A stretch of DNA of 11,156 nt from NCBI GenBank assembly GCA_946563605.1, contig CAMNVW010000031.1:1-11156 (forward strand), read 5' to 3'. The notes below the pieces were generated by a model that saw nothing but the letters and a program-made list of their open reading frames with translations, was not told the DNA's origin and ran no database searches. The position numbers and the translations under genes were made by a program. Shown here piece after piece: positions 1 to 7,387 of this stretch. How positions within the stretch are numbered: the stretch's first letter is position 1; the number at the start of each line of letters is the position of its first letter. The stretch comes from an uncultured Clostridia bacterium. Its GTDB lineage: Bacteria > Bacillota > Clostridia > Oscillospirales > Ruminococcaceae.

Positions 1-549
1 AAGCACGATTTTCACCATCATCTGCAAACGCTGAAAGGTCAGCTCGAAGCCGGCGAAGTTGAGCGCGCGCTTGCTTATATAGAACAGCTTGACAACCAGC
101 TGATGAATGTGGACACGCTGCTGAAAACGGGCAACGTATCCCTCGATGCCATTTTGTCCGCAAAGATTGCCCAAGCCAAGGCAGAAAATATAGCCGTGAC
201 GGTGAAAGCCAATGTGCCGGATACATTAACGATTTCAGACTTGGAATTGAGTATTGTCATCGGGAATCTGCTTGACAATGCGATTGAAGCCTGCCGAACA
301 GCAGCGGGAGAACGGTTTATCCGCATCTTCATTTCAATCAAAGGAACTATGCTTTATTTTTCCATGCTCAACTCGGCTGGTGCAAAAAGGAAAAAGACAG
401 GTTCCTTGTTTGCAACGCACAAGGACGGCGTTCACGGCTTCGGTCTGCGCCGAGCGGAAGCGATCCTTGAAGAACACGGCGGCTGGGTAAAATACAACAG
501 CGAGGACGGCGCTTTTACTTCGGAATTTTTGGTACCCGCTATCAAGTGA
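1..549 (+). CDS. GHKL sensor histidine kinase, AgrC-like, C-terminal part (5' end outside window)
   Basis: The open frame runs from base 1 to a TGA at 547-549, giving 182 visible residues; the N-terminal sensor and membrane part lies upstream. The first residues KHDFHHHLQTLK form the phospho-acceptor H-box of the AgrC/ComD (HPK10) class, with His2 the probable phosphorylated residue. A GHKL ATPase domain follows: an N-box GNLLDNAIEA at 88-97 and a glycine-rich loop HGFGL at 145-149. The kinase dimerises and autophosphorylates, then passes phosphate to a response regulator, in this class nearly always a LytTR-type DNA-binding protein. No such regulator is visible here, so it is presumably upstream. 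The gene ends 90 bp before an ABC exporter pair whose promoter carries paired direct repeats, which suggests the kinase controls that operon. The family call is confident. The signal is unknown; a peptide is inferred only from the family. Confidence 0.9.
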   Translation, partial: KHDFHHHLQTLKGQLEAGEVERALAYIEQLDNQLMNVDTLLKTGNVSLDAILSAKIAQAKAENIAVTVKANVPDTLTISDLELSIVIGNLLDNAIEACRTAAGERFIRIFISIKGTMLYFSMLNSAGAKRKKTGSLFATHKDGVHGFGLRRAEAILEEHGGWVKYNSEDGAFTSEFLVPAIK

Positions 550-552
550 TTT

Positions 553-586
553 GCAATTCGTGCACTGGCAGAAGCATTTCGTGCAC
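553..586 (+). promoter_or_regulatory. Paired direct repeats, candidate LytTR response-regulator operator
   Basis: Two 13-mers, GCAATTCGTGCAC (553-565) and GCATTTCGTGCAC (574-586), differ at one base and start exactly 21 bp apart, two helical turns. LytTR regulators (AgrA, ComE, PlnC/D) typically bind 9-bp direct repeats with 12-13 bp between them, and this layout fits: core TTCGTGCAC at 557-565 and 578-586 with 12 bp between. The second repeat ends about 5 bp before the expected -35 position of the exporter promoter, where an activator would contact RNA polymerase. The match to the published LytTR consensus is only partial. The second repeat also sits in a 12-bp perfect palindrome, TTCGTGCACGAA (578-589), so a helix-turn-helix dimer is an alternative binder. 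Confidence 0.65.
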
Positions 587-591
587 GAATT

Positions 592-620
592 TATTTTATC
601 TTTCTTTTTTCCGGTATACT
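592..620 (+). promoter_or_regulatory. Promoter of the ABC exporter operon (good -10, poor -35)
   Basis: TATACT at 615-620 is a good -10 box. The hexamer 17 bp upstream (592-597, TATTTT) is a poor -35, as expected for an activator-dependent promoter, and the direct repeats end just upstream of it. Transcription would begin near 626-628, immediately before the AAAGGAG ribosome binding site at 628-634, so the leader would be very short. Confidence 0.55.
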
Positions 621-639
621 CTAAGCGAAAGGAGTTGGT

Positions 640-2475
640 GTGAAAATGAAGAAGAAAAAGCCAGCCTATTCCGTATTTTCAAACTTTGCATGGTCACTGA
701 AAATGCTGTTAAAATACAGTAAGACGGCTTTCTTTATTACTGCTTTACTAATACCCATCAACATTGGACTCAGGTATCTGGAAATATACCTGCCATCGCT
801 TGTCGTATCGGAGGTAACAAACGGTCAAACGCTCCGTCATGCCATGATATCTATCGGTGTTATCATGCTGTTGATCATGCTTGGATATATGATGATTCAA
901 GCGCTTGGGTATATCCGAACCTCTGCGCTCGGAATTTACCGATACAAAATGACCGACCTTGTGACGAGGAAACAGCTTTCCATGTTCTATCAAACTTACG
1001 AACAAAAGGACGTCCGAGACCTTGCCAGCAGAGCAAGCACCGCCACTTATATGTGGAATGGCGTTCAGCCGCTTACCGACATTGTCTATAACGGCTTCGG
1101 AATGATCGAGAATCTTTTGGGATACATCCTTTTCGGTTCTGTGATCTCTTTTGCAAGCCCTTGGCTGGTTCCGATATTGACTGTCGCGCCTGTTGTCAAT
1201 ATTCTTTCCGTCAAAGCTTATAACAAATGGGAATACGCGCACAGAAGCAAGATGACCGACCTGAACCAAAAGCTCGGTCACGTCGAGAAACTACCAGACG
1301 ATTTCTCCGCAGCAAAGGATATCCGCATTTACAGTATGGCGACATGGCTTCGCGAGTGTTATCGCGATTTGTCCGAACAACGGGCAAAATGGGACAGAAG
1401 CACTGTCAAAAAGAGCTTTCTCTCCCGCACTGCTGATTTAATTGTCATTCTGATTCGTGACGGCGGTGCATATGCGCTTTTAATCCATATGTTCTACAAC
1501 GGCGAAATCGGCATAGATGAATTTGTGCTCTATTTTGCGGCGATATCTTCTTTTGCCTCATGGGTGGGAGGGATCATCTCCTGCTGGAACAAAGCGAATA
1601 CAGTGAGCCTGACGATGTGCGATTTCAGAGAATTTATCGATTATCCCGAATATGACGGAAGCGGCATTGCCAAAGCAGAAGAACAGATGAACACTGTTCC
1701 GGAAATTGAATTCAGAAATGTCAGCTTCCGATATGACGGCGCTGAGCAGGACACCATTCACAATCTGTCCCTGAGAATCAAATGCGGTGAAAAGCTTGCG
1801 CTGGTGGGTCTCAACGGCGCAGGAAAAACGACCCTTGTGAAACTGCTGTGCGGTCTGTACAGACCTACCTCCGGCGAAATCTTCTTCAACGGCATCCCAC
1901 TGTCCGATTTTAAGCGGGAAGATTATTACAAGCTCATCTCCCCTGTATTTCAAGAGATACGAACTGCCTTTTTCTCCCTTGCCGAAACGGTTTCCGGAAA
2001 AAGTACGGATGAGACCGATTTAAAAAAAGCAGAAATGTGTATGCGTCAGGCTGGGTTGGGTGCAAAGATTGACGCGCTGCCCAACGGTATTCACACAAAG
2101 CTCAATAAAAAGGTCCACGAAAATGGAACAGAACTCTCCGGCGGTGAAGCACAAAAACTCATGCTTGCACGCGCGCTTTACAAAGACGCGCCGTTATTGA
2201 TCCTTGACGAACCGACGGCTGCGCTTGATCCGATTGCTGAAAGCAAAATCTATACCGAATTCAATGTGATGGCGAAAAACAAAACCTCACTGTTCATTTC
2301 TCACAGGCTTGCGTCCACATCATTTTGTGACAGAATCATTCTCCTTGAAAACGGACATATCACAGAAGAAGGCACGCATCAGGAGTTGATTGCAGCAAAC
2401 GGAAAGTACAAAGAATTATTTGATATGCAAAGCTGCTGGTATCAAGATGACACAAAAGGAGGAGATGGCGAATGA
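640..2475 (+). CDS. ABC transporter half-molecule, permease fused to ATPase (first of pair)
   Basis: This 611-aa protein has an N-terminal six-helix exporter-type membrane domain (hydrophobic stretches near residues 30-55, 68-92, 155-190 and 265-320) and a C-terminal ATPase. ATPase motifs are Walker A GLNGAGKTT (390-398), Q-loop Gln438, signature LSGGEAQ (499-505), Walker B LLILDEP (519-525) with catalytic Glu524, and switch His555. All key residues are present, so this half should hydrolyse ATP. There is no N-terminal C39 peptidase domain, so it is not a self-processing bacteriocin exporter. The start GTG at 640 lies 5 nt after AAAGGAG; ATG 646 in the same frame is the alternative. The next gene overlaps it by ATGA, so the two halves probably form a heterodimer made in equal amounts. 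Export of a peptide, toxin or drug is likely from the fold; the substrate cannot be told. Control by the adjacent kinase is inferred. Confidence 0.93.
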   Translation: MKMKKKKPAYSVFSNFAWSLKMLLKYSKTAFFITALLIPINIGLRYLEIYLPSLVVSEVTNGQTLRHAMISIGVIMLLIMLGYMMIQALGYIRTSALGIYRYKMTDLVTRKQLSMFYQTYEQKDVRDLASRASTATYMWNGVQPLTDIVYNGFGMIENLLGYILFGSVISFASPWLVPILTVAPVVNILSVKAYNKWEYAHRSKMTDLNQKLGHVEKLPDDFSAAKDIRIYSMATWLRECYRDLSEQRAKWDRSTVKKSFLSRTADLIVILIRDGGAYALLIHMFYNGEIGIDEFVLYFAAISSFASWVGGIISCWNKANTVSLTMCDFREFIDYPEYDGSGIAKAEEQMNTVPEIEFRNVSFRYDGAEQDTIHNLSLRIKCGEKLALVGLNGAGKTTLVKLLCGLYRPTSGEIFFNGIPLSDFKREDYYKLISPVFQEIRTAFFSLAETVSGKSTDETDLKKAEMCMRQAGLGAKIDALPNGIHTKLNKKVHENGTELSGGEAQKLMLARALYKDAPLLILDEPTAALDPIAESKIYTEFNVMAKNKTSLFISHRLASTSFCDRIILLENGHITEEGTHQELIAANGKYKELFDMQSCWYQDDTKGGDGE

Positions 2476-4283
2476 AGCTTCGTGAACACTTTCAAGTTTT
2501 CAAACGGGCAGCAAAATATACTTTCTCCATCAACAGAAAATATACCGTTCTGTTGATGCTGAACGCATTTCTTTCGTCCATCATCGGCTATGTTCCGATT
2601 TATTTTTCCGCCAAGGTTATTGACTCGCTGATCGCCAAAGCTTCTGTTGAAACGGTTGTTCTTTATGTGGCTCTGACGGTAGGGATTGTATTTGCGGTTA
2701 ATCTGCTGAACACCTACATTTCTTGCGAAAAAAATGTTGCATACAGCGCCATGTGGAGAAATGAAGATTGGTCATATTCAGAAAAAGCCATGCAGATGGC
2801 GTATGAATCGATTGAAGACCCTGCGGTTACACGGCTGCGTTATCGCATCCGGCATGAAAGTCAAATCGGGCAAAACCTATTCTATCTGTATCAGCATATT
2901 GAGCAATTGACTGGGCAGATAACAAAAATCATTGCTTCCATCGCACTGACCGTATCGTTTTTCACGCTTTCAGCCGTACCGGTTGGCTTTAAGCTCCTCA
3001 TCGTCGCGGGCGTGTTTATCACACTGATTGTTCAGATTTATACAACCCAAAAGACAAATGCGCTCAATCGGGATTTCCATGCTTCCTCTGTTGATATGGG
3101 CATCCTTTCCGAACACTTTAACAAGTATATTAAGGACTACAGCGCCGGAAAAGATATCCGTCTTTACAATCTGGAGGATTTCCTCGGCGATTCCTACTTG
3201 GCGCTGCAGCAGGCGTATTGGGAAGGGGATCTGAGAAATTCATATAAGAAAGCGGCATGGACGCTTCCGGCAGCCGTTCTCAATACCGCATTAAAGTTTG
3301 GTATCTACGCAGTTCTAATTTATGCCGCCTTGCAGGGAGGCATCACGATCGGTTCCATCGCCAAATATGTAACCTGTATCATGCTGCTTGCAGAAACGCT
3401 GGTCAATATTGTCAGGACAATCCAAATCGCACTTGACAACAACCATTATCTGAAACGCTACTTTTCTTACTTCGACATCCCAAACAATATGTATCAAGGT
3501 TCTTTGACGGTCGAAAAGCGTGACGATAACGAATACGATGTAGAATTCCGAAACGTCAGCTTCAAATATCCCAACACCGAAACCTATGCCTTGAAAGATA
3601 TCAGCCTCAAATTCAAGGTCGGAGAAAAACTTGCAATCGTCGGCATGAACGGTTCTGGAAAGACTACGTTCATCAAATTGCTGTGCCGGCTTTATGACCC
3701 AACAGAAGGCGAAATCCTGCTGAACGGCGTCAATATCAAAAAATATGATTACGACGAATATATGTCTGTGTTTTCCGTCGTGTTTCAGGATTTCAGCCTG
3801 TTCTCCTTTCAGCTTGGAGAAGTTGTTGCATCAAGCAAGAACTTTGACGAAAACAAGGTGCGCGAATCTTTAAAGAAAGCAAATTTCGGCGACAGGCTTC
3901 AAGAAATGCCGGAGGGTGTTCATACCTATCTGTACAAAGGTTACGATCAATCCGGCATCGAGATTTCCGGTGGAGAAGCACAGAAAATTGCGCTTGCACG
4001 CGCACTCTATAAAGATTCGCCGTTCATCCTCCTGGATGAGCCTACGGCTGCGCTTGACCCGATCTCCGAGTATGAAGTTTACTCGAATTTCAACGCCATT
4101 TCGGGAGATAAAACGACAGTATATATTTCTCATCGTCTGGCGTCCTGCCGCTTCTGTAATAAGATCGTGGTATTTGATAGCGGTCACATTGTTCAGCACG
4201 GTTCACATGAAGAACTTCTTTCCGATGTGAACGGCAAGTACCATGAATTATGGAACGCACAGGCGCAATACTATACCGCATAA
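2472..4283 (+). CDS. ABC transporter half-molecule, permease fused to ATPase (second of pair)
   Basis: This 603-aa protein has the same architecture as its upstream partner: a membrane domain to about residue 330, then an ATPase with Walker A GMNGSGKTT (391-399), Q-loop Gln439, signature ISGGEAQ (498-504, Ile in place of the usual Leu), Walker B FILLDEP (518-524) with Glu523, and switch His554. Catalytic residues are intact in both halves, unlike heterodimeric exporters in which one site is degenerate. Its ATG at 2472 overlaps the previous TGA as ATGA, with AAGGAGG at 2456-2462 giving a 9-nt spacing, so the genes are translationally coupled. The conserved segment SAGKDIRLYNL at roughly 226-236 parallels SAAKDIRIYSM in the partner; it probably belongs to the intracellular loop region, showing the two arose from one ancestor. 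The operon ends here at a strong stem-loop. The substrate is unknown. Confidence 0.93.
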   Translation: MKLREHFQVFKRAAKYTFSINRKYTVLLMLNAFLSSIIGYVPIYFSAKVIDSLIAKASVETVVLYVALTVGIVFAVNLLNTYISCEKNVAYSAMWRNEDWSYSEKAMQMAYESIEDPAVTRLRYRIRHESQIGQNLFYLYQHIEQLTGQITKIIASIALTVSFFTLSAVPVGFKLLIVAGVFITLIVQIYTTQKTNALNRDFHASSVDMGILSEHFNKYIKDYSAGKDIRLYNLEDFLGDSYLALQQAYWEGDLRNSYKKAAWTLPAAVLNTALKFGIYAVLIYAALQGGITIGSIAKYVTCIMLLAETLVNIVRTIQIALDNNHYLKRYFSYFDIPNNMYQGSLTVEKRDDNEYDVEFRNVSFKYPNTETYALKDISLKFKVGEKLAIVGMNGSGKTTFIKLLCRLYDPTEGEILLNGVNIKKYDYDEYMSVFSVVFQDFSLFSFQLGEVVASSKNFDENKVRESLKKANFGDRLQEMPEGVHTYLYKGYDQSGIEISGGEAQKIALARALYKDSPFILLDEPTAALDPISEYEVYSNFNAISGDKTTVYISHRLASCRFCNKIVVFDSGHIVQHGSHEELLSDVNGKYHELWNAQAQYYTA

Positions 4284-4288
4284 AAGCA

Positions 4289-4338
4289 CAAAGAGCCGCC
4301 TGCACTGACTTTTTATAGTCAGTGCAGGCGGCTCTTTG
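4289..4338. terminator. Stem-loop terminator between convergent genes
   Basis: A perfect 22-bp stem (4289-4310 with 4317-4338) closes on the 6-nt loop TTTTAT. It begins 5 bp after the second ABC gene and lies 53 bp beyond the rlmD stop on the other strand. Arms start AAAGAGCC and end GGCTCTTT, giving short A and T runs on both sides, so it probably ends both transcripts. The T run after the stem is short on the plus strand and TTTTA on the minus strand. Confidence 0.8.
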
Positions 4339-4391
4339 CTGATGTCCATCCTCTTTGCCGAGAAACTCACTCGAGCCTTCTTCGAGTCGAT

Positions 4392-5744
4392 TTATTCTCT
4401 GGAAAGCAAAGCGACGGTTTCGACATGCATCGTTCTTGGGAACAAGTCCACCGGTGCGGCTTTGACGAGGTGGTAGCCGAGCTGTTCAAGCTCTTTGCAG
4501 TCGCGCGCAAGCGAAGCGCTGTTACAGGAGATATAAACCAGCTTCTCCGGCGACATAGCCGCAATCGCCTGCAGAACCTCGATCTCACAGCCTTTTCTAG
4601 GCGGATCCACCACGATGACATCCGGTTTCAGGTTTTCCTCTGCAAGCTGTGCAGCGGCTTCTTTGGCGTCTGCACAGATAAATCTTGCGTTTGCAACGCC
4701 GCAGCGTTTGGCGTTTACGCGGGCATTCTCCACCGCGTCTGGAACGATCTCCACGCCTACCAGCTCCCGAACCTTTGAAGCCATCGACAAACCGATCGTT
4801 CCGGCGCCGCAGTAAAGGTCTACGAGCAGCTCATCCCCCCGAAAATCCGCAAGCTGAGCCGCCAGCTGATACAGTTTTTCCGCCGCCTGACGATTCACCT
4901 GATAAAAACTCAGCGGCGACAGCTCAAACTTCACACCGCACAGGGTATCCTCTATCGTGTCCTTGCCGTAGAGGGTGACGCACTTTTCTCCCAATATCAC
5001 ATTGTTTTGTTCGCGGTTGATATTCAGCACCACCGATGCTACCTGCGGACAGATCTTCAGCAAGCCGTCCACATACTCCTGTGCGTGCGGCATCCGCTCG
5101 GAATTGATCACCAGGCAAACCATGACTTCGCCGGAAATCTCGCCGCAGCGCAGATACAGATGGCGCACCTTGCCCTTTCCGGTTTCCTCGTTATATGCGC
5201 TGATGTGGTTCTCCTGCAAAAACTGCTTGGTGTATTCCAGAATCTTCTCGAAAAATGGCGGCTGCAAATCGCACTGCGCGCAGGAAATCACGCGGTGGCT
5301 GCGCTTTGCAAAAAAGCCTACCTCAATTTTTCCTTCATGCTCCCGAATAGGATACTGCGCCTTATTGCGGTAACCCTGCACCAGCGGCGACGGTGTGATC
5401 GGCAGCATCACCGGATCAAGACCACCCAGTCGGCGCAGATTCGATTCCACGAATTCTGCTTTATGTATCAGTTCCGCTTCATAGGAAATATGGCGGAAAG
5501 CACAGCCGCCGCACTTTTTATAGACCGGACAATGATCGTCGATGCGGTCCTTCGATGGCTCCAAAATTTCCTCCACGATGCCGAAGCTATAATTCTTCTG
5601 CACCTTGACGATTCTTACCTTCAATTGATCCCCGACCGCTGTATATGGAACAAATACGACCATTCCATCCACTTTGGCAATTCCATTTCCATCCGAGGAC
5701 ATGGCGGTAATGGTGGTTTCTACCACCTGATTCTTCTTTAACAT
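4392..5744 (-). CDS. rlmD: 23S rRNA (uracil-C5)-methyltransferase, RlmD/RlmCD (RumA) family
   Basis: This SAM-dependent enzyme adds a methyl group to C5 of a uridine in 23S rRNA (U1939, and also U747 in Bacillus RlmCD; which applies here is not visible). With 450 residues it has the usual family length. Domains in order: an N-terminal TRAM RNA-binding domain (about 1-62); an iron-sulfur cluster site with Cys72, Cys78 and Cys81 (CGGC) and probably Cys158; the SAM-binding loop YCGAGTIGL (311-319); DPPRKGC (380-386); and the catalytic nucleophile Cys407 in YISCN. Start choice: an open frame reaches 5858, but ATG 5744 is preferred because GGGGAAGAG precedes it, TRAM homology begins right there, and a good promoter lies between the two starts. 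The gene is monocistronic and divergent from the radical SAM gene. Confidence 0.95.
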   Translation of the reverse strand: MLKKNQVVETTITAMSSDGNGIAKVDGMVVFVPYTAVGDQLKVRIVKVQKNYSFGIVEEILEPSKDRIDDHCPVYKKCGGCAFRHISYEAELIHKAEFVESNLRRLGGLDPVMLPITPSPLVQGYRNKAQYPIREHEGKIEVGFFAKRSHRVISCAQCDLQPPFFEKILEYTKQFLQENHISAYNEETGKGKVRHLYLRCGEISGEVMVCLVINSERMPHAQEYVDGLLKICPQVASVVLNINREQNNVILGEKCVTLYGKDTIEDTLCGVKFELSPLSFYQVNRQAAEKLYQLAAQLADFRGDELLVDLYCGAGTIGLSMASKVRELVGVEIVPDAVENARVNAKRCGVANARFICADAKEAAAQLAEENLKPDVIVVDPPRKGCEIEVLQAIAAMSPEKLVYISCNSASLARDCKELEQLGYHLVKAAPVDLFPRTMHVETVALLSRE

Positions 5745-5799
5745 CTGCTCTTCCCCATTCCCTGTTAAAATCCCTTTTGATAAAAATTGCGTTTTCTTT

Positions 5800-5828
5800 A
5801 GTATATCAAAAACGCGCAGCGGCTTCAA
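5800..5828 (-). promoter_or_regulatory. Promoter of rlmD
   Basis: On the minus strand TTGAAG (5828-5823), a 17-bp spacer and TATACT (5805-5800) form a sigma-A-type promoter, with an extended -10 TG one base upstream of the hexamer. Transcription would start near 5793, about 50 nt before ATG 5744. This places the longer in-frame start at 5858 upstream of the promoter and argues against it. Confidence 0.7.
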
Positions 5829-5858
5829 CTGGATTTTCCGCCGAAGCTTTGGCAGCAC

Positions 5859-5887
5859 TTTTCTTAGCGGCGTTTTTTTGCTATAAT
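5859..5887 (+). promoter_or_regulatory. Probable promoter of the radical SAM gene
   Basis: A perfect -10 hexamer TATAAT lies at 5882-5887. The hexamer 17 bp upstream, TTTTCT (5859-5864), is a poor -35, so strength or activator need is uncertain. The start point would be near 5894, about 30 nt before ATG 5923. It stands back to back with the rlmD promoter, the two -35 regions being about 30 bp apart. Confidence 0.5.
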
Positions 5888-5922
5888 AGGGAACAGAACT
5901 TCATCCGAAAAGGAGTGTTTTT

Positions 5923-6822
5923 ATGGGAAGAAAATCCGGCAAACCCTTCAAAAAGGCTTACCTTGAAATCACCAACGTCTGCAATCTGAATTGCAGTTTT
6001 TGTCCAAAAACAAAACGTCCTGCGCGCTTTGTCAGCTTTCAGGAATTTTCCCACCTCATCCGTGAGGTCAAGCCCTTCACCGATTACGTCTACTTTCACC
6101 TGATGGGTGAACCGCTGCTGCATCCCGAATTGGAGCGTTTTTTTCACCTTTGCACGGTGGAAGGGTTGAAAGTTTCGCTGACCACCAACGGCACCTTGAT
6201 CCGCCGCTGGCAGGATGTTTTGCTCTCGATGCCATCGCTTTATAGGGTGAGCATCTCCCTGCACAGCTTTGAGGCAAATCACACCGGTCAAACTTTAGAA
6301 GATTATCTTGCGGATATCTTTCATTTCTGCAAAGCCGCCTCCGAACAGACCAAGACTTACTGTGTTTTGCGGCTGTGGAACAAGGACAGCGCCACTTTAA
6401 AGGCTGCAAATCAGCGCAACGTCGATATTTTTGAACAGGTCAAGCAGTTTTTCCAGCTGGATTTCAACCCTGCTGACGCTCTCGCCCAGAAGCCGAGCGT
6501 ACAGCTTTGCGAACGGGTCTATTTGGAAACCGCCGAAAAATTCTCCTGGCCGGACATTGCCCGAAACGACCCTGTTGACTCGGTATTCTGTCACGGTCTG
6601 CGCGATCAGTTCGGCGTTTTAGCGGACGGCACCGTCGTTCCGTGCTGCCTTGACTCGGAGGGCAGCATCAACCTCGGCAACATCTACACCCAGCCGCTGG
6701 CGGATATTTTATCCTCACTGCGCGCCAAAGCCTTGTATGACGGATTTTCCAACAGAAAACCCTCCGAAGAACTGTGCCGCCGCTGCGGTTATGCCGAACG
6801 CTATGCCATCTCTCAGCCTTGA
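5923..6822 (+). CDS. Radical SAM protein with short SPASM/twitch-like C-terminus
   Basis: This 299-aa protein carries the radical SAM cluster motif CNLNCSFC, with Cys20, Cys24 and Cys27 (CxxxCxxC), directly after a beta strand (YLEIT). The later HLMGEPLLHPE and LTTNGTL stretches are typical of the SAM-binding barrel. The C-terminal part has Cys223, Cys241/Cys242, Cys285 and Cys288 around ADGTVVPCC and LGNI, as in SPASM domains, but the protein ends 11 residues after Cys288, so the last Cys pair of a full SPASM is absent. That leaves ligands for one auxiliary iron-sulfur cluster rather than two. SPASM proteins usually modify peptides or act as anaerobic sulfatase-maturating-type enzymes; the substrate is unknown and no precursor peptide is seen nearby. 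AAAAGGAG (5908-5915) gives a 7-nt spacing to ATG 5923. Its end overlaps the convergent membrane-protein gene by 10 bp. Confidence 0.85.
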   Translation: MGRKSGKPFKKAYLEITNVCNLNCSFCPKTKRPARFVSFQEFSHLIREVKPFTDYVYFHLMGEPLLHPELERFFHLCTVEGLKVSLTTNGTLIRRWQDVLLSMPSLYRVSISLHSFEANHTGQTLEDYLADIFHFCKAASEQTKTYCVLRLWNKDSATLKAANQRNVDIFEQVKQFFQLDFNPADALAQKPSVQLCERVYLETAEKFSWPDIARNDPVDSVFCHGLRDQFGVLADGTVVPCCLDSEGSINLGNIYTQPLADILSSLRAKALYDGFSNRKPSEELCRRCGYAERYAISQP

Positions 6823-7220
6823 TTCAGCCGTTTATCAAGCCTTATCCCGACCTGATACGCAATCTCGTTTGCCGGAATACTCAGCAAAAACCAAAGCGAA
6901 CTAAAGCCAAGGCAGATCTGTCCCAGCAGGTTGAGCGGCTCATTGTTATAACTCCAGACATTCCAGCCGAGCGCGAGGTTGACGATACAGCCTGTCACAA
7001 ATTCCAACCCTGTGATGAGGAGGGTGCTTACAAAACAGCAAAACCAAAACGGCAGCTTTTCACAGCACCAAACGCTCAGGCGGCTCATCAGCAAAAAGCA
7101 CAGCCCGCCTAACACGAACATACTCCAATGGGTAAAGCCGCGCCACAAAATCTCTATCGAAGAATAACCGATTCCGCCTATCAAAAACAGAATCAGAGAG
7201 CACATCGTTTTCTTAAACAT
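6813..7220 (-). CDS. Small membrane protein, CmpB-type (PF06541, putative ABC-transporter type IV)
   Basis: This 135-aa protein has four hydrophobic segments (about 5-22, 33-48, 56-84 and 98-118) and the conserved stretch NVWSYNNEPLNLLGQI (87-102) followed by FSSLW. That resembles the WDYS..P.NLLG..CL.F..LW pattern I associate with family PF06541, annotated as putative ABC transporter permease though its true job is not established. No ATPase partner lies beside it. ATG 7220 is chosen because GGTGAT precedes it at short spacing; the in-frame GTG at 7232 has no ribosome binding site. The last 10 bp overlap the end of the radical SAM gene on the other strand, and no terminator separates them. 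The gene is real on hydrophobic pattern and family match; the function is unknown. Confidence 0.75.
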   Translation of the reverse strand: MFKKTMCSLILFLIGGIGYSSIEILWRGFTHWSMFVLGGLCFLLMSRLSVWCCEKLPFWFCCFVSTLLITGLEFVTGCIVNLALGWNVWSYNNEPLNLLGQICLGFSSLWFLLSIPANEIAYQVGIRLDKRLNQG

Positions 7221-7248
7221 CCCTATCACCACAATCTGTTTTTTCTTT

Positions 7249-7254
7249 AGTATG
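7249..7254 (-). promoter_or_regulatory. Tentative -10 box for the CmpB-type gene
   Basis: CATACT on the minus strand (7254-7249) is followed by AAAGAAAA. A 13-mer covering it (7241-7253) is identical to one at the rlmD promoter (5792-5804). A convincing -35 at 16-18 bp is lacking; TTGTAT sits at 19 bp. A second TATACT at 7295-7290 is an alternative. Confidence 0.3.
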
Positions 7255-7387
7255 CGGCGTGCGCAATCTTTTTATACAATTTGTTTTAAAGTATATTTTA
7301 TTTACATTTTGTGACATTGCTTGCTCCCCGAAAATCTGCTTTATTTTTATTTGAAACACAAGACCAATCAGTTTCGCTTGGCGAAAC

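Noticed and set aside
4369..4387. Small inverted repeat ACTCGA/TCGAGT just after the rlmD stop
   Set aside because: The stem is only 6 bp with a 7-nt loop and no T run on the minus strand; the 22-bp stem beyond it is the better terminator.
5007..5741. A 244-codon plus-strand open frame opposite rlmD
   Set aside because: It is a shadow of the well-supported rlmD coding sequence, with no ribosome binding site or recognisable protein features.
5745..5858. A 38-residue N-terminal extension of rlmD
   Set aside because: It lies upstream of and across a good promoter, is not part of the TRAM domain, and has no ribosome binding site; ATG 5744 fits better.
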